A stretch of DNA of 64,000 nt, taken from positions 33,921-97,920 of the forward strand of contig DASYUH010000099.1 in the NCBI GenBank assembly GCA_036001465.1, read 5' to 3'. Of this stretch, positions 62,567 through 64,000 are shown piece by piece. Position 1 is the first letter of the stretch; every line of letters begins with the position of its first letter. Source of the stretch: Candidatus Polarisedimenticolia bacterium. Lineage in GTDB: Bacteria; Acidobacteriota; Polarisedimenticolia; Gp22-AA2. The translations under genes were made by a program, and so were the position numbers. Under the pieces are notes generated by a model. That model was not told the DNA's origin. It made no database searches and saw only the letters and a list, made by a program, of their open reading frames with translations.

Positions 62567-63099
62567 CGGAGGTTCGCCTGGACGTCTGTCACGCCCTCGG
62601 TCGACCTGGCGATCTCGATCGCCTGCTTCCGCTCGGCCTCGCTCCCCACCGATCCCGTCAGGAACACCACGGTGTCCCGGGTGTCGACGTCGATCTGCAG
62701 TCCCTTCACGAGGGGATCGTCCAGGAGCCGCGCCTTCACCCGCATCGTGATCCCGGCGTCATCGACGCGCTCCCCGAGCGAAAGGTTCGGATCGGGGGCT
62801 TCGCCGCTCATGGCTCCGGATCGCACCGAGATCATGTCCTTCACATCGCTGACACCACTCGTGTCCCGCGCCAGCTTGATGGCGGCGTCCCTGGCCTCCT
62901 GGCCATCGACGTTTCCGGTCAGGGTCACGACTCCTTTCGTCGTATCCACGTTGATCTCGGACGCACGGACCCGACCGTCGGCGGCGAGCTTGGTCTTGAT
63001 CATGCCCGTGATGGTCGCATCGGTTGTCTGCGTGCACCCGACGGCGAGGAAAGCGACCAGCGCGAGCCCGACCACTGCAATGGTTCTTGGCTCTCTCAT
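62563..63099 (-). CDS. BON-domain lipoprotein
   Basis: The ATG at 63099 has AAAGGGGTGC upstream and starts a lipoprotein signal (VALVAFLAVGCTQ, Cys near 22); the longer frame to 63132 lacks this signal. The 178-residue product has two BON domains (about residues 25-90 and 110-175) with GVVTLTGNVDGQEARDAA and TVVFLTGSVGSEAERKQA. It is probably an envelope-stress lipoprotein. It is coupled to the OmpA gene and resembles the multi-BON gene at the left edge. Confidence 0.9.
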   Translation of the reverse strand: MREPRTIAVVGLALVAFLAVGCTQTTDATITGMIKTKLAADGRVRASEINVDTTKGVVTLTGNVDGQEARDAAIKLARDTSGVSDVKDMISVRSGAMSGEAPDPNLSLGERVDDAGITMRVKARLLDDPLVKGLQIDVDTRDTVVFLTGSVGSEAERKQAIEIARSTEGVTDVQANLR

Positions 63100-63383
63100 G
63101 ACTGCACCCCTTTCGGAACGATTGCTCCGCACTGTGTGGCGCTCAGATAGACGTCCACTCTAGGGCGCGCCGGAAGCGCCGTCAATTGAGGAGATGCCTG
63201 ACAAGGGCATCAGGAGATTCGTAAAGGCGGAATCCAGCCGCGAGGATTGCCGGTGATTGTCGGAAACCTCCCGACAGGCATTTCAGGAATCGTCTCACTG
63301 TTTCGCCATGGACCGCCCTCGTATAGTCCGGAGGCTTTTCGGTCCACCTCGCATGGCGTGGTCCTTCAACAGAGGAGGGAATC

Positions 63384-63932
63384 ATGAACGTCGTCACAGT
63401 GCGGAAAGTCGCGATGCTCCTGGCGATCCTGGCGCTGTTCTCCGCTCCGACCTGGGCGGGCAGCTTCAGTCTCTTCGGGTCTTACTGGGATTCAAAGGAC
63501 GCCGACGCCAGCTTGGGAGCGGGCGTGCGCGTGGGATTCGACCTGACGAAGAGGTTCGAGCTGGAATTCCACGGAACGTACTACCCCGAATTCAAGGACG
63601 ATCAATCCCCCAGCCAGCCCTTCGACCTCACCGCCATTCCCGTCGACGGCGGCTTCAAATTCAATTTCATGCCCGATAAGACAGTGAACCCCTTCATGGG
63701 CGCAGGGGTCACCTATTACTTCCTGAGCACCAGCCCCGGCAGCGTGGATGACCAGTCCGGCGTGTATCTCGATGCGGGCCTTGATATCGGAGCCCAGGAC
63801 AGCGCCCGGTTCTTCGCCCAGGTGATGTGGCGCAAGGTGGACACGTCGATCAGTTTCGGCGCCTTCGAACAAGACGTGAAATTCGACGGTCTCAGCCTGA
63901 ACGCGGGCGCTACCTGGCGCTGGGGCAAGTAG
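63384..63932 (+). CDS. Small outer-membrane beta-barrel protein
   Basis: The ATG at 63384 follows a strong GAGGAGGGAATC site. The 182-residue product has a signal peptide (ending PTWAG) and about eight amphipathic strands (FELEFHGTYYPEF, VDGGFKFNFMPDKTVNPFMGAGVTYYFL, VYLDAGLDIGAQD) and ends ATWRWGK. It resembles OmpW/OprF-like N-terminal barrels. No function can be given. Up to the window end nothing else is visible. Confidence 0.82.
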   Translation: MNVVTVRKVAMLLAILALFSAPTWAGSFSLFGSYWDSKDADASLGAGVRVGFDLTKRFELEFHGTYYPEFKDDQSPSQPFDLTAIPVDGGFKFNFMPDKTVNPFMGAGVTYYFLSTSPGSVDDQSGVYLDAGLDIGAQDSARFFAQVMWRKVDTSISFGAFEQDVKFDGLSLNAGATWRWGK

Positions 63933-64000
63933 GCTCCGGGAGTTTCGTCAAAAGGTCTTCGGGCATGCCAGCGGGCGAATCCCGGGGGCGCGGCCGATCC

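Noticed and set aside
63193..63211. GATGCC/GGCATC inverted repeat before the last gene
   Set aside because: A 6-base stem without T run or conserved context; too weak to call a regulatory element.
1..64000. Exosortase/PEP-CTERM system
   Set aside because: Several EPS genes resemble exosortase-linked families, but no exosortase gene and no PEP-CTERM tail is visible in the window.
1..64000. tRNA, rRNA, CRISPR, insertion sequences or phage genes
   Set aside because: None seen by eye on either strand; short RNA genes could be missed without a covariance search.

Overview
The window is 64 kb of GC-rich DNA, densely packed with genes on both strands. It has no rRNA, tRNA, CRISPR array, transposase or phage gene that I could recognise. 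Lipoprotein signals, OmpA, outer-membrane beta-barrels and a Wza-type exporter show a Gram-negative (diderm) bacterium. The mix of KaiBC, CheB/CheR-kinase fusions, BON proteins and a large exopolysaccharide (EPS) locus fits an uncultured Acidobacteriota-like or neighbouring phylum. That placement is inference; no marker gene in the window fixes it.

Layout. (1) 3-4245: envelope and stress genes (partial BON protein, AI-2E-type permease, small secreted proteins), closed by a strong hairpin at 4273-4315. (2) 4388-8173, minus: a very large CheB-CheR-PAS-PAS histidine kinase. (3) 8455-35418, plus: the EPS assembly locus. It starts with a NusG-family antiterminator and continues with Wzz/GumC, BY-kinase, priming sugar transferase, methyltransferase, O-antigen-ligase/Wzy-like protein, glycosyltransferases, FemAB-like acyltransferases, DegT-type aminotransferase, deacetylase, Wzx, two asparagine-synthase-like amidotransferases, a heparinase II/III-type lyase and a BNR-repeat protein. 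Many junctions are 4-base NTGA start/stop overlaps. A small stress cassette (lmo0937-type peptide, DUF3185-like, M48 protease) sits in the middle. (4) 35431-43190: a frameshifted secreted FN3/LamG protein on the minus strand, then a divergent operon of NarL-type response regulator, outer-membrane barrel and AMIN-Wza exporter, followed by a FemAB-like protein and superoxide dismutase. (5) 43228-48376, minus: a GNAT, DUF948 and YtxH genes followed by kaiC-kaiB-kaiB-histidine kinase. (6) 48590-55404: PAS-GGDEF-EAL protein, frameshifted DUF3494 adhesin, chalcone-isomerase-like protein, beta-helix lyase-like protein, and an ABC ATPase coupled to a deacetylase that lacks its first catalytic motif. 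(7) 55473-63932: methyltransferase, radical SAM protein, eRF1-like small protein, two unrelated L,D-transpeptidases, alpha/beta hydrolase, OmpA and BON lipoproteins, and a small beta-barrel.

How it works together. Regions 3 and 4 supply all core parts of a Wzx/Wzy-dependent EPS pathway: priming, flipping, polymerisation, chain-length control and outer-membrane export. A candidate regulatory circuit is visible. The palindrome GTCAGG-N5-CCTGAC occurs exactly at 8234-8250, between the orphan kinase and the head of the EPS operon. It occurs exactly again at 38341-38357, upstream of the orphan response regulator and exporter operon. A one-mismatch copy at 53975-53991 lies upstream of the beta-helix gene. 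HisKA_3 kinases normally pair with NarL-type regulators, so kinase, regulator and palindrome may form one EPS regulon. This is the most promising undescribed system in the window.
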